Source: Anaerosalibacter bizertensis
GTDB taxonomy: Bacteria; Bacillota; Clostridia; Tissierellales; Sporanaerobacteraceae
Length of the DNA stretch: 64,000 nt
Reading direction: 5' to 3'
NCBI RefSeq assembly: GCF_009696605.1
Contig: NZ_VULR01000001.1
Span: 1 to 64,000 of the forward strand
Shown here: positions 27,458-35,663 of the stretch, one piece after another
Layout: the number at the start of each line of letters is the position of its first letter
Position numbering within the stretch: position 1 is the stretch's first letter
The notes under the pieces: model-generated
The model's database searches: none
The model's input: the letters and a program-made list of their open reading frames with translations, nothing else
What the model was told of the DNA's origin: nothing
Made by a program: the position numbers and the translations under genes

Positions 27458-27889
27458 TTATTTCCTATTTACAAATAAAAATTCTACCTGCCCTAATCTA
27501 ATTCTATCGCCATTTCTTAGTTTTACTACATCCATTATTTTATCTCCATTTACAAATGTTCCATTTGCGCTTTCTAAATCCTCTAGATAATAATCACCTT
27601 CATCTTTTACTATCTTTAAATGTTTCTTAGATATATAAGGATCTTTTATAATTATATTATTTTGATTGCCTCTACCAATAGTCGTATCTTTATCTAATGA
27701 ATAGACTTCCTTCACCTTAAAAGGTAAAGTTTCCTTTTGATTTATTAGTTTAAGATAATTATTTTTACTTAATGTATTAAGGCTCATACCTTTTATGTCT
27801 AAATAAATTAATCTTATAATACTTAACATAAACAAATAAATTATAAGTATAAAAACATATTTAAATACTACTGATAATATATTAAACAT
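27458..27889 (-). CDS. Membrane-anchored FHA-domain protein
   Basis: 143 residues: one N-terminal membrane segment (about 8-28) and a cytoplasmic forkhead-associated domain (about 68-138) with TIGRGNQNNIIIKDPYISKKHLKI and LEDLESANGTFVNGD, including the phosphothreonine-binding Arg, Ser and Asn. It starts the FHA-SEDS-PBP operon, 12 bases before ftsW. By analogy with actinobacterial FhaB-RodA-PbpA, it may link Ser/Thr kinase signalling to wall growth; no kinase gene is in the window. Confidence 0.92.
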   Translation of the reverse strand: MFNILSVVFKYVFILIIYLFMLSIIRLIYLDIKGMSLNTLSKNNYLKLINQKETLPFKVKEVYSLDKDTTIGRGNQNNIIIKDPYISKKHLKIVKDEGDYYLEDLESANGTFVNGDKIMDVVKLRNGDRIRLGQVEFLFVNRK

Positions 27890-28050
27890 TTTTAACCTCC
27901 AAATTATGAAACTATTATACTCTTTTAGAATAATGTTATCATATTACTTAATGAATGTGAATAAACATATTTTAATTTTTAAACAAGTTTAATTTAGACT
28001 AATAATCTGTTAATATTAATCTATATGGATTTATTTAGGGAGGTATTTCT

Positions 28051-28452
28051 ATGTCAAAAAAGTTCTATCGTTCTTCTAATGATAAAATCATAGCTGGAGT
28101 ATGTGGTGGATTAGGTGAATATTTTAATATTGATCCTTCTATCATTAGAATTTTCTGGTTGCTTTTCTCCATATCAGGAAGTGGCTCAGGTATAGTTGCT
28201 TATATTATATGTGCTATTGTAATTCCTGAAAAGGACAGCGATGTTATTTATTATGATGAAAATGAGAATAAAAGTTATAAAAATAGTGCCTTATTTATTG
28301 GCATAGTATTAATTTTAATAGGTGCCAGCCTACTAGTAAGAAAAATTTGGCCTTGGTTTAGTCTAAAAAGTTTAAAAATAGCCAGATACTGGCCTATACT
28401 ATTAATAATTGCCGGAATATACATTATATATAATCAAAAAAAAGAAAATTAA
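28051..28452 (+). CDS. PspC-domain membrane protein
   Basis: 133 residues. PspC domain at the N-terminus (KKFYRSSNDKIIAGVCGGLGEYFNIDPSIIRI, then WLLFSISGSGSGIVAYIICAIVIPE), followed by two more hydrophobic segments (about 87-103 and 113-127). PspC-type proteins act in envelope-stress responses or as membrane anchors; the partner is unknown here. GGGAGG precedes the ATG. Divergent from the FHA operon. Confidence 0.9.
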   Translation: MSKKFYRSSNDKIIAGVCGGLGEYFNIDPSIIRIFWLLFSISGSGSGIVAYIICAIVIPEKDSDVIYYDENENKSYKNSALFIGIVLILIGASLLVRKIWPWFSLKSLKIARYWPILLIIAGIYIIYNQKKEN

Positions 28453-28453
28453 A

Positions 28454-28493
28454 TAATAAGTCTTGATTTTTTAGCTAAAAAATCAAGACTTAT
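28454..28493. terminator. Bidirectional terminator
   Basis: A 40-base perfect palindrome with AATAAGTCTTGATTTTTTAG arms, just after pspC and at the end of patB. Confidence 0.85.
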
Positions 28494-28498
28494 TATTT

Positions 28499-29671
28499 TT
28501 ATAGATTATTTATAGTATTCTTTATTCTAGATAACCCTTCTTCTAAAATACTTCTTGGACATCCTATATTCAATCTTTGGAATCCACTTCCACCTATTCC
28601 AAAGGTAGGACCATGATTCAATCCAATTTTAGCTTTATTTATCATTAAACCTTTTATTTCTTCATCACTTAATCCCAGTTTCCTAAAATCTAACCAAATA
28701 AGAAAAGTTCCCTCAGGTCTTACCACTTTAATTTCTGGTATATTCTTTTCTATATAATCCATAAGAAAATTTAAATTTCCTTCTAAATAAATTAAAAGCT
28801 CATCTAACCATTCTTCTCCATAATTATAAGCTGCTTCAAGTCCTACAAGTCCAAATATATTAGTAGTATTCGCTCCTATTAAATCGATAGTTTCTTTATA
28901 TTTTTTCCTTATTTCTTCATTAGGAATAATTGCTACTGAAGTATGAAGACCTGCTATATTAAAAGTTTTACTTGGAGCCATTAAAGTAATAGTATTCATT
29001 GCCATATCATCAGATATAGAAGCTATAGGTATATGCTTATTTCCACTATATATAATATCTCCATGTATTTCATCTGAAACTACTAAAATTTCCTTTTCTA
29101 AACATACTTTCTCTAATCTCTTTAGTTCTTCTTCATCCCAAACCCTTCCTACTGGGTTATGGGGACTACATAAAAATAATATCTTTGTATCTTCATCAAT
29201 ATTTTTCTCCAAATCATCAATATCCATAATATATCTTATACCATTAAATTTTAGTGGATTATTTAAAACCTTTCTTCCATTTTTTTCTATAACTTTATAA
29301 AAAGGTGGGTATATGGGAGGTTGAAGAACTATCTTATCACCTTTTTTAGAAAAGCTTAATACTGCTAAATTAAGTCCTGTAACTACTCCTGGAGTAAACA
29401 CTATCCATTCTTCATCAATATTCCATCCATGTCGCTTTTTAACCCAATTAGCTACAGATTTATAAAAAGATTTAGGTATACCTGTATAACCAAAAATTCC
29501 ATGTCTTACCCTTTCCTCCATAGCTTTAATAACTTCATTAGGAGATTTAAAATCCATATCTGCTACCCACATAGGTAAAACCTCTTCATCTCCATATATC
29601 TTTTTTAAATAGCTCCACTTTGCTGAATGAGTAGACTTTCTATTAATTATTTGATCAAAATCATATTTCAT
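28499..29671 (-). CDS. patB: PLP-dependent C-S lyase/aminotransferase, MalY/PatB family
   Basis: 390 residues of fold-type I. MalY/PatB signatures: VLPMWVADMDFKSP (about 32), FGYTGIP, LCSPHNPVGRVW (about 163), VSDEIHGDIIYSG (about 195, with the PLP-contacting Asp) and the cofactor Lys in LMAPSKTFNIAGLH (about 230). The family cleaves cystathionine or cysteine, releasing pyruvate, ammonia and a thiol or sulfide; some members have regulatory roles. Substrate here is undetermined. Single gene with GGGGAGAG ribosome site. Confidence 0.93.
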   Translation of the reverse strand: MKYDFDQIINRKSTHSAKWSYLKKIYGDEEVLPMWVADMDFKSPNEVIKAMEERVRHGIFGYTGIPKSFYKSVANWVKKRHGWNIDEEWIVFTPGVVTGLNLAVLSFSKKGDKIVLQPPIYPPFYKVIEKNGRKVLNNPLKFNGIRYIMDIDDLEKNIDEDTKILFLCSPHNPVGRVWDEEELKRLEKVCLEKEILVVSDEIHGDIIYSGNKHIPIASISDDMAMNTITLMAPSKTFNIAGLHTSVAIIPNEEIRKKYKETIDLIGANTTNIFGLVGLEAAYNYGEEWLDELLIYLEGNLNFLMDYIEKNIPEIKVVRPEGTFLIWLDFRKLGLSDEEIKGLMINKAKIGLNHGPTFGIGGSGFQRLNIGCPRSILEEGLSRIKNTINNL

Positions 29672-29702
29672 ACATCTCTCCCCTTTATCCTAAGTACATA
29701 GT

Positions 29703-29762
29703 ATCTAAAGCATATATTCTATATATCTTTATAAAGTCCTTCTAATACTTAATGCTTTAGAT
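29703..29762. repeat. Inverted repeat in the patB-uppS divergent gap
   Basis: ATCTAAAGCAT (29703-29713) and its reverse complement ATGCTTTAGAT (29752-29762), with 38 bases between. It could be a pair of operator half-sites or a long-loop hairpin in both 5' untranslated regions. Nothing else is visible in this gap except a possible promoter near 29808-29838 (TTGAAT, 16 bases, TATAAA) for the prenyltransferase. Confidence 0.45.
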
Positions 29763-29857
29763 GTCAATACTTATTTAAATAAGTTTTTGATCAATTTCAA
29801 GGATTTTTTTGAATATATAGGAAATAATACTATAAAAAGATATAAGGAGTGGTTATT

Positions 29858-30502
29858 TTGAGAATTCCTAAACACATAGGTATTATTCCAGATGGTAATA
29901 GAAGATGGGCTGTAGAAAATGGGCTTACTAAAGAAAAAGGATATGAAAGAGGTTTAAATCCTGGACTTGAACTTTTTAAACTCTGTGAAAAAGAAGGTAT
30001 TGAAGAAATTACTTATTATGGATTTACTGTAGATAATACTAAAAGGCCAAAATTTCAAAGACTGGCTTTTAGCCAAGCTTGTGTAGATGCTGTTAAAATG
30101 CTTTCTAAAGAAAATGCCTCCCTTTTAGTTGTTGGCAATACAAAATCTCCTATGTTCCCAAAAGAACTTCTTCCCTATGCCATAAGACGTCAAACTTTTG
30201 GAAATGGAGGTATTAAGGTAAACTTTTTAGTTAATTATGGTTGGCAATGGGATTTAAAAAATCACTTTTCAGATGAAAATAAAAAACAAGATCCCTTAAA
30301 TTTAGTTTATTCAAGAGATATTTCTAGAATAGATTTAATAATTAGATGGGGTGGCAGAAGAAGACTTAGTGGCTTCTTGCCTTTACAATCTGTTTATTCA
30401 GATTTTTATGTAATTAATGATTATTGGCCAGATTTTAGAGAAGAACATTTCTATGATGCTTTAAGTTGGTATAATAAGCAAGACATTACATTAGGGGGAT
30501 AA
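29858..30502 (+). CDS. Divergent short cis-prenyltransferase (UppS family)
   Basis: 214 residues against the usual 230-260. The N-terminal catalytic loop is recognisable as HIGIIPDGNRRWA (Asp12; the family norm is MDGNGRWA), and the C-terminal part has LIIRWGGRRRLSGFLPLQSVYSDFYV, matching the [23 protein letters not shown] region. The conserved segment after the first domain is altered (YGFTVDNTKRPKFQRLAF). The frame opens at GTG 29849, but AGGAG overlaps that codon and is spaced 8 bases from the TTG at 29858. It should condense isopentenyl diphosphate into a Z-polyprenyl chain, but the changes leave substrate and product length open. Confidence 0.8.
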   Translation: MRIPKHIGIIPDGNRRWAVENGLTKEKGYERGLNPGLELFKLCEKEGIEEITYYGFTVDNTKRPKFQRLAFSQACVDAVKMLSKENASLLVVGNTKSPMFPKELLPYAIRRQTFGNGGIKVNFLVNYGWQWDLKNHFSDENKKQDPLNLVYSRDISRIDLIIRWGGRRRLSGFLPLQSVYSDFYVINDYWPDFREEHFYDALSWYNKQDITLGG

Positions 30503-30570
30503 CCCCCTTTATTATTGCCTTAATTGAAATAAAATGTTAAAATTAGTTGACAAACTAAGGGAGGGATATG

Positions 30571-31242
30571 ATGAAAGAATATGGCGTTTTTGATGTTTTA
30601 GGCCCTATAATGATAGGTCCTTCCAGCTCCCATACTGCCGGTGCTGCTCGCTTAGGTAAAATCGCAAAGCAAATCGTTGGAGAAGACTTTGTTAAAGCAA
30701 CCTTTCTACTCCATGGTTCTTTTGCAAAAACTTATAAAGGTCATGGTACAGATAAAGCTTTAGTCGCTGGAATATTGGGAATGGATCCTTCTGATGAAAG
30801 AATTAAACACTCGCTAGAAATTGCCGAAAAAAAAGGTATTGTAATTCAATTTCATGAAACAGATTTAGGATATGAACATCCTAATAGTGTAAAAATAATA
30901 TTTGAAGATAAAAAAGGAGATACATTTTATATAATAGGTTCTTCTATAGGTGGAGGAAGTATTTTAATCACAGATATTGATGGAACTAAAGTTGAATTTA
31001 CAGGCAATCTACCAACTTTGATACTAAAATATGATGATAGAAAAGGAAGTGTTAGTAGGATAAGTACTATACTCTCTTCTAATAGTATAAATATTGCTAC
31101 AATGAAAGTTTCAAGAGAAGGTAAAATCGCTACAATGGTTCTTGAAGCTGATAGTGAAATAAATGAAACTGTTCTTAAAGAAATTTCAAATATTGAACAT
31201 ATCTTCTATATTAAGGCTGTAAATCCTATAGATAAGAGGTGA
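30571..31242 (+). CDS. sdaAB: L-serine dehydratase, beta subunit
   Basis: 223 residues: an N-terminal SDH beta domain (YGVFDVLGPIMIGPSSSHTAGAARLGKIA) and a C-terminal ACT domain (about 150-215, GSVSRISTILSSNSINIATMKVSR). With SdaAA it deaminates L-serine to pyruvate using an oxygen-sensitive [4Fe-4S] cluster. Two adjacent ATGs exist (30568 and 30571); GGGAGG at 30559-30564 fits the second better. The alpha gene follows within 5 bases. Confidence 0.96.
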   Translation: MKEYGVFDVLGPIMIGPSSSHTAGAARLGKIAKQIVGEDFVKATFLLHGSFAKTYKGHGTDKALVAGILGMDPSDERIKHSLEIAEKKGIVIQFHETDLGYEHPNSVKIIFEDKKGDTFYIIGSSIGGGSILITDIDGTKVEFTGNLPTLILKYDDRKGSVSRISTILSSNSINIATMKVSREGKIATMVLEADSEINETVLKEISNIEHIFYIKAVNPIDKR

Positions 31243-31247
31243 TTATT

Positions 31248-32114
31248 TTGTTTAATAATGGTGAAGAGCTATTAACAATATGCAACAAGGAAAATAAAAA
31301 AATTTATGAAGTAGTTCTTGAAAAAGAGATGGATCAAACTGGAAAACCCATAGAAGAAATAAGAAATTTAATGAAAGAAAATTTAAATGTAATGATAGAA
31401 TCTTCTAATCATGCCCTTGACAAAAATATCATTTCAGTAAGTGGATTGATTGGAGGACAAGCAAATAAAGTAAAAAGATATAGTGAAAATAATAAAACTT
31501 TATGTGGTGATTTAATAAATATTGCAATGGCAAGGTCTTTATCAACTTCAGAAGTAAACGCTTCCATGGGTAAAATAGTGGCAGCACCTACAGCTGGAGC
31601 TTCTGGTATTTTACCTAGCGCAATAATTACAACAGCAGAAAAATTTGATTTAGGTAAGGAAGAAATGATAAATAGTTTATTTACAGCTGCTGGAATTGGA
31701 GAAATAGTAGCAAAAAATGCAACTATTTCTGGGGCTTATGGAGGTTGTCAGGCTGAATGTGGGGTGGCAGCTGCTATGGCTGCAGCTTCCATTGTTGAAA
31801 TGCTGGGAGGAAGTCCTGAAGCCTGTCTTCATGCCGCAAGTATTTCAATAGTAAATGTACTAGGTCTTGTATGTGATCCTATAGCAGGTTTAGTAGAATT
31901 TCCATGTGCATTCAGAAATGCTTCTGGAGTAGTTAACGCTTTAATTTCTGCAGATTTAGCCCTAGCTGGAGTAAAAAGTTTAATTCCTTTTGATGAAGTA
32001 GTTGAAGCTATGTATAAAGTAGGAAAATCATTACCTGATTCTTTAAAAGAAACAGCATTGGGAGGATTAGCTGCTACACCAACAGGAAAAGATTTGAAAA
32101 ATAAAGTCCTATAA
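31248..32114 (+). CDS. sdaAA: L-serine dehydratase, alpha (iron-sulfur) subunit
   Basis: 288 residues. Cys residues that hold the [4Fe-4S] cluster are in GGCQAECGVAAA (about 162) and LVCDPIAGLVEFPCAFRN (about 205-222); the substrate-binding stretch APTAGASGILPS lies near 119. The open frame extends to a GTG at 31239 that overlaps the sdaAB stop, but AGAGGTGATT is spaced for the TTG at 31248. Produces pyruvate for fermentation. Confidence 0.96.
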   Translation: MFNNGEELLTICNKENKKIYEVVLEKEMDQTGKPIEEIRNLMKENLNVMIESSNHALDKNIISVSGLIGGQANKVKRYSENNKTLCGDLINIAMARSLSTSEVNASMGKIVAAPTAGASGILPSAIITTAEKFDLGKEEMINSLFTAAGIGEIVAKNATISGAYGGCQAECGVAAAMAAASIVEMLGGSPEACLHAASISIVNVLGLVCDPIAGLVEFPCAFRNASGVVNALISADLALAGVKSLIPFDEVVEAMYKVGKSLPDSLKETALGGLAATPTGKDLKNKVL

Positions 32115-32116
32115 TA

Positions 32117-32149
32117 AATAAAACTCTCCGAAAATCGGAGAGTTTTATT
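32117..32149. terminator. Bidirectional terminator between sdaAA and nfnB
   Basis: 15-bp stem AATAAAACTCTCCGA/TCGGAGAGTTTTATT with an AAA loop. Confidence 0.85.
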
Positions 32150-33540
32150 TATTTATTATATTTTTCTTTTATATATTTATCTATAGATGCTGCTGCTTTT
32201 TTGCCTGCTCCCATAGCAAGTATAACCGTTGCAGCACCAGTTACTGCATCTCCACCAGCAAACACACCTTCTCTAGATGTTTGTCCATTTTCATCTGCTA
32301 CTATACATCTTCTTCTATCTATTTCAAGGCCTTCTGTAGTTGATGGTATAAGTGGATTTGGTGATGTTCCAAGGGACATAATAACAGTATCTACCTCAAA
32401 TTCAAACTCAGTACCTTCAATAGGCTCTGGTCTTCTTCTTCCTGATTTATCTGGTTCGCCAAGCTCCATTCTTATACATCTAATACCCTTTACCCAACCC
32501 TTTTCATCTGCAAGTATTTCTATAGGATTGGTTAGAAGTTCAAAGTTTATACCTTCTTCTTTAGCATGATGAACTTCTTCCACTCTTGCTGGTAACTCTT
32601 CTTCAGACCTTCTATAAACTATCCAAACTTCAGCTCCTAATCTTTTAGCAGTTCTAGCAGCATCCATTGCAACATTTCCGCCACCTACTACTGCAACTTT
32701 GTCTCCTACTTTTATAGGTGTATCATAATTTTTTCTAAAAGCCTTCATAAGGTTATTTCTTGTTAAAAATTCATTTGCTGAAAATACTCCATTAAGATTT
32801 TCTCCAGGTATTCCCATAAATTTAGGTAAACCAGCACCTGAGCCTATAAATACTGCATCAAAACCTTCTTTTTCCATAAGATCTGCTATAGTTACAGTTC
32901 TACCTACTACTACATTAGTTTCTATTTTCACTCCGAGCTTCTTTAAGTTTTCTATCTCTTTTTTAACAACTTTTTCTTTTGGCAATCTAAACTCAGGTAT
33001 TCCATATACTAGAACTCCACCTGCTTCGTGAAGGGATTCAAATATAGTTACATCATATCCTTCTTTAACCAGATCTCCTGCACAAGTAACTCCAGCAGGT
33101 CCTGAACCTATAACTGCTACTTTATGTCCATTCTTTTCTTTAACTTCTCCTACTTGTATATTATGTTCTCTTGCCCAGTCTGCAGCAAATCTTTCTAATT
33201 TTCCAATAGATACCGGATCCCCTTTATGCCCAAGAACACAAGTCTTTTCACATTGTTCTTCTTGAGGGCAAACCCTTCCACAAACTGCAGGAAGAGCACT
33301 ATACTTAGCAAGAATTTGAGCTGCTTCTGCAAAATTACCTTCTGCTATTTCTTTAATAAATGCTGGTATATCTATAGATACAGGACAATTTCCTCTACAA
33401 GCAGGTTTCTTACAGTTTAAACAGCGCTTTGCTTCAGCTATAGCCTCTTCTTCTGTATATCCAAGACATACTTCATCAAAGTTTTTTATTCTTTCTTCCG
33501 GGTCTTGCACTGAAATTGGCACTCTTTTAAATCTATCCAT
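32149..33540 (-). CDS. nfnB: NADH-dependent ferredoxin:NADP+ oxidoreductase, large subunit (NfnB)
   Basis: 463 residues, related to glutamate synthase small subunit. Two N-terminal Cys clusters carry [4Fe-4S] centres: CLNCKKPACRGNCP (about 40) and CGRVCPQEEQCEKTC (about 88). Rossmann motifs follow: AVIGSGPAGVTCAG (about 148, FAD) and VAVVGGGNVAMDAARTAKRLG (about 283, NADPH). Glutamate synthase could use the same protein, but the adjoining NfnA gene (sharing one base at TAATG) marks it as the electron-bifurcating transhydrogenase, which couples NADH and reduced ferredoxin to make NADPH reversibly. Confidence 0.9.
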   Translation of the reverse strand: MDRFKRVPISVQDPEERIKNFDEVCLGYTEEEAIAEAKRCLNCKKPACRGNCPVSIDIPAFIKEIAEGNFAEAAQILAKYSALPAVCGRVCPQEEQCEKTCVLGHKGDPVSIGKLERFAADWAREHNIQVGEVKEKNGHKVAVIGSGPAGVTCAGDLVKEGYDVTIFESLHEAGGVLVYGIPEFRLPKEKVVKKEIENLKKLGVKIETNVVVGRTVTIADLMEKEGFDAVFIGSGAGLPKFMGIPGENLNGVFSANEFLTRNNLMKAFRKNYDTPIKVGDKVAVVGGGNVAMDAARTAKRLGAEVWIVYRRSEEELPARVEEVHHAKEEGINFELLTNPIEILADEKGWVKGIRCIRMELGEPDKSGRRRPEPIEGTEFEFEVDTVIMSLGTSPNPLIPSTTEGLEIDRRRCIVADENGQTSREGVFAGGDAVTGAATVILAMGAGKKAAASIDKYIKEKYNK

Positions 33541-34415
33541 TATTTAGCACCTCCTTCAGTTTGTTTACATCTGCATTCATATTGTTCATCTTTTTCACAT
33601 TCTTCATTTTTATATTGAGCTTGTCTTTTCAAAGCTTCATCAAAATCTACAAGATGACCATCAAATTCCGGACCATCTACACAAGCAAATTTAGTTTCAT
33701 TTCCAACTGTAACCCTGCAAGCACCACACATTCCTGTACCATCTACCATTATAGGATTAAGACTAACAACCGTATCTATCCCTAATTCATCTGTAAGCTT
33801 ACATACAAATTTCATCATTATCATTGGTCCAATTGCTATTACTTTATCGTAATGTTTTCCTTGATTTTTTACAAGTTCTTCAATTAAACCAGTTACCATA
33901 CCATTAAATCCATAACTTCCATCATCAGTTGCTATATAAAGATTTCCTGCTACACTTTTAATTTTATCTTCTAGAATTATCATTTCCTTATTTTTGGCTC
34001 CAACTATTACATCAACATCAATACCATTTTCATGGAACCATCTTACCTGTGGATAAACAGGAGCTGCGCCAACTCCTCCAGCTACAAATAAATATTTTTC
34101 TTTCTTCAATTTCTCAATATCTTCATTTACATATTCTGATGGTTGTCCAAGAGGACCTACAAAATCTTTAAAATACTCTCCCTCATTGTATCTAGCCATT
34201 TTTTTAGTAGAACAACCCATAGATTGAACTACTATAGTAACTGTTCCTTTTTCCTTATCATAATCACATATAGTTAGAGGAACCCTTTCTCCCTGCTCAT
34301 CAGCTATAACAATAACAAATTGTCCTGGCTTAGCTGACTCAGCTACCCTTGGAGCTAAAATATCCATGGAAAAGATATTTGGTGCTAAACTTTTCTTTTC
34401 TACAATTTTGAACAA
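33540..34415 (-). CDS. nfnA: NADH-dependent ferredoxin:NADP+ oxidoreductase, small subunit (NfnA)
   Basis: 291 residues of the dihydroorotate dehydrogenase PyrK/ferredoxin reductase family: FAD domain (about 1-100, with RVPLTICDYD), NAD-binding domain (about 100-215, VAGGVGAAPVYPQ) and a [2Fe-2S] site, CGACRVTVGNETKFACVDGPEFDG (Asp ligand feature of Nfn; about 235-258). It ends in a Cys-rich tail (CEKDEQYECRCK). TTG start with GGAGG upstream. No pyrD is nearby, which supports Nfn over PyrK. Confidence 0.9.
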   Translation of the reverse strand: MFKIVEKKSLAPNIFSMDILAPRVAESAKPGQFVIVIADEQGERVPLTICDYDKEKGTVTIVVQSMGCSTKKMARYNEGEYFKDFVGPLGQPSEYVNEDIEKLKKEKYLFVAGGVGAAPVYPQVRWFHENGIDVDVIVGAKNKEMIILEDKIKSVAGNLYIATDDGSYGFNGMVTGLIEELVKNQGKHYDKVIAIGPMIMMKFVCKLTDELGIDTVVSLNPIMVDGTGMCGACRVTVGNETKFACVDGPEFDGHLVDFDEALKRQAQYKNEECEKDEQYECRCKQTEGGAK

Positions 34416-34497
34416 TTACAACTCCTCCCTCAATTGACAATATAATTCTAATCATACATTACTAATACTACTTATTATACATTGATAATATTACTCA

Positions 34498-34523
34498 AAA
34501 TATCTTATTTTAAAAATAAGATA
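34498..34523 (-). terminator. AT-only hairpin upstream of nfnA
   Basis: ATATCTTATTTT/AAAATAAGATAT stem, followed on the minus strand by TTTTGAG. It could end transcripts of the RNA-like segment upstream, or act as an attenuator in the nfnA leader; the weak stem makes either uncertain. Confidence 0.4.
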
Positions 34524-34559
34524 TAGAATCATATTGTCCTAATATTTAATTTAAACTAG

Positions 34560-34830
34560 ATAAATAAGTTTAGATAAGACTGAAACTCCCATGGCTAAAC
34601 CAATGGGCCTCTCAGGTACTATATAGATTTCTTCAATAATCTTACTGTGTTTACTACAATTAGAACATATTGAAACTATCTATTTTCCCTAAGACTTTTA
34701 CTAACTATGAATATTCCAGTGAGCCACATTAATGTTAGTATAAACCTCGTTTCAAAACCTATCTTAGGCTACCCGTTCCATACTTAAAAATATGGACCTT
34801 CCGCCTTTATTTGTAAACTTGCCCCTATAT
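34560..34830 (-). ncRNA. Orphan structured RNA, probable IS200/IS605-type right end (omega-RNA-like relic)
   Basis: About 270 bases with no open frame but several strong local stems. In minus-strand order: CCATA/TATGG near 34795, GCCTA/TAGGT near 34755, ACTAAC/GTTAGT closing a long loop (about 34690-34740), and a terminal hairpin CCCATTGG-TTTAG-CCATGGG near 34600 with one bulged T. A bulged hairpin beside GAGGCCC/ATGGGAGTTTCAG is typical of IS605 right ends, where the TnpB guide RNA is encoded. No tnpA or tnpB remains. G+C is higher than in the flanks. It could instead be an unknown leader of nfnAB. Confidence 0.42.
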
Positions 34831-34926
34831 TTAGTTTTTAATAAAAAATTTTTTATTATTAATATATTACTAATTTTGCATTAGGAAAACCTTTTCCATA
34901 TAATATAAATCTATCTTCCTATGATA

Positions 34927-34955
34927 ATTTTATCACAATATATTTAATAATTCAA
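34927..34955 (-). promoter_or_regulatory. Promoter-like site ahead of the orphan RNA
   Basis: TTGAAT (34950-34955) and TAAAAT (34927-34932), 17 bases apart, on the minus strand. It would start a transcript near 34920 reading through the structured segment toward nfnA. It partly overlaps a palindrome (AATATATTTAATAATTCA, about 34937-34973) that may be the xpt terminator. Confidence 0.5.
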
Positions 34956-35002
34956 TGAATTATTAAATATATTCATTATTGAAGCATTGGATCTTTTTAA
35001 AT

Positions 35003-35572
35003 TTATCTGAATTTTATTTCTCCATTTTCTAAACTGTCTATTATTACTAATGAATCCACTCTAATTTTATTGTTTCTTAAATTATCTCCTCCTTTTTGAA
35101 ATCCTTTCTCTATAACTATTCCTGCCCCTACAAGGGTAGCTTCTGCTTGTTCTACTATATCCTTTAAACCTAATAGTGCTCTTCCATTAGCTAAGAAATC
35201 ATCTATTAAAAGGATTCTGTCTTCCTTATTTAAATATCTCTTTGCTACCCTTATTTTATAATTTTTTTCTTTAGTATAGGAATATACATTACTTTCATAA
35301 GTTTCCTTATCTAAATTCTTTGACTCTGTTTTTCTAGCAAAAAGTACAGGAACATTAAAATATTGGGCAGCTATTGCTCCAATCGCTATTCCTGAAGTTT
35401 CTATAGTTAATATTTTAGTTATTTTTTCATTTTTAAATCTTCTTTTAAATTCTTTTCCAATTTCATTTAATAGTTCAATATCTAATTGATGATTTAAAAA
35501 ACTATCTACTTTTAATATATTCCCTTCTTCTATTCTTCCTTCTTTTAGTATTTTTTCTTTTAGTATTTCCAT
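35003..35572 (-). CDS. xpt: Xanthine phosphoribosyltransferase
   Basis: 189 residues, the standard Xpt length. Joins xanthine and PRPP to make XMP. The opening ([31 protein letters not shown]) is typical of Xpt, [11 protein letters not shown] (about 59) holds the phosphate-binding region and [18 protein letters not shown] (about 119) is the PRPP loop. No purine riboswitch is visible: only 74 bases separate it from the glucan synthase gene, and these are AT-rich with no aptamer fold. Confidence 0.94.
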   Translation of the reverse strand: MEILKEKILKEGRIEEGNILKVDSFLNHQLDIELLNEIGKEFKRRFKNEKITKILTIETSGIAIGAIAAQYFNVPVLFARKTESKNLDKETYESNVYSYTKEKNYKIRVAKRYLNKEDRILLIDDFLANGRALLGLKDIVEQAEATLVGAGIVIEKGFQKGGDNLRNNKIRVDSLVIIDSLENGEIKFR

Positions 35573-35631
35573 TTCTTTATTTCCTCCTCGATTATTACTC
35601 TATTTAATGCAATATTATATCAATTATATAT

Positions 35632-35663
35632 AAAAAAAGATAGAGTCTACAAATACGACTCTA
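35632..35663 (-). terminator. Terminator of the glucan locus
   Basis: TAGAGTC/GACTCTA stem with a 9-base loop, followed on the minus strand by TCTTTTTTTATA. The stem overlaps the stop codon of the giant gene, so it ends that operon ahead of xpt. Confidence 0.8.

Noticed and set aside
33540-34415. PyrK-type dihydroorotate dehydrogenase electron-transfer subunit
   Set aside because: No pyrD is adjacent; the paired NfnB gene and the Cys/Asp iron-sulfur site favour NfnA.
35573-35646. Purine riboswitch upstream of xpt
   Set aside because: The 74-base gap has no room or sequence for the aptamer and starts right after the terminator of the preceding gene.
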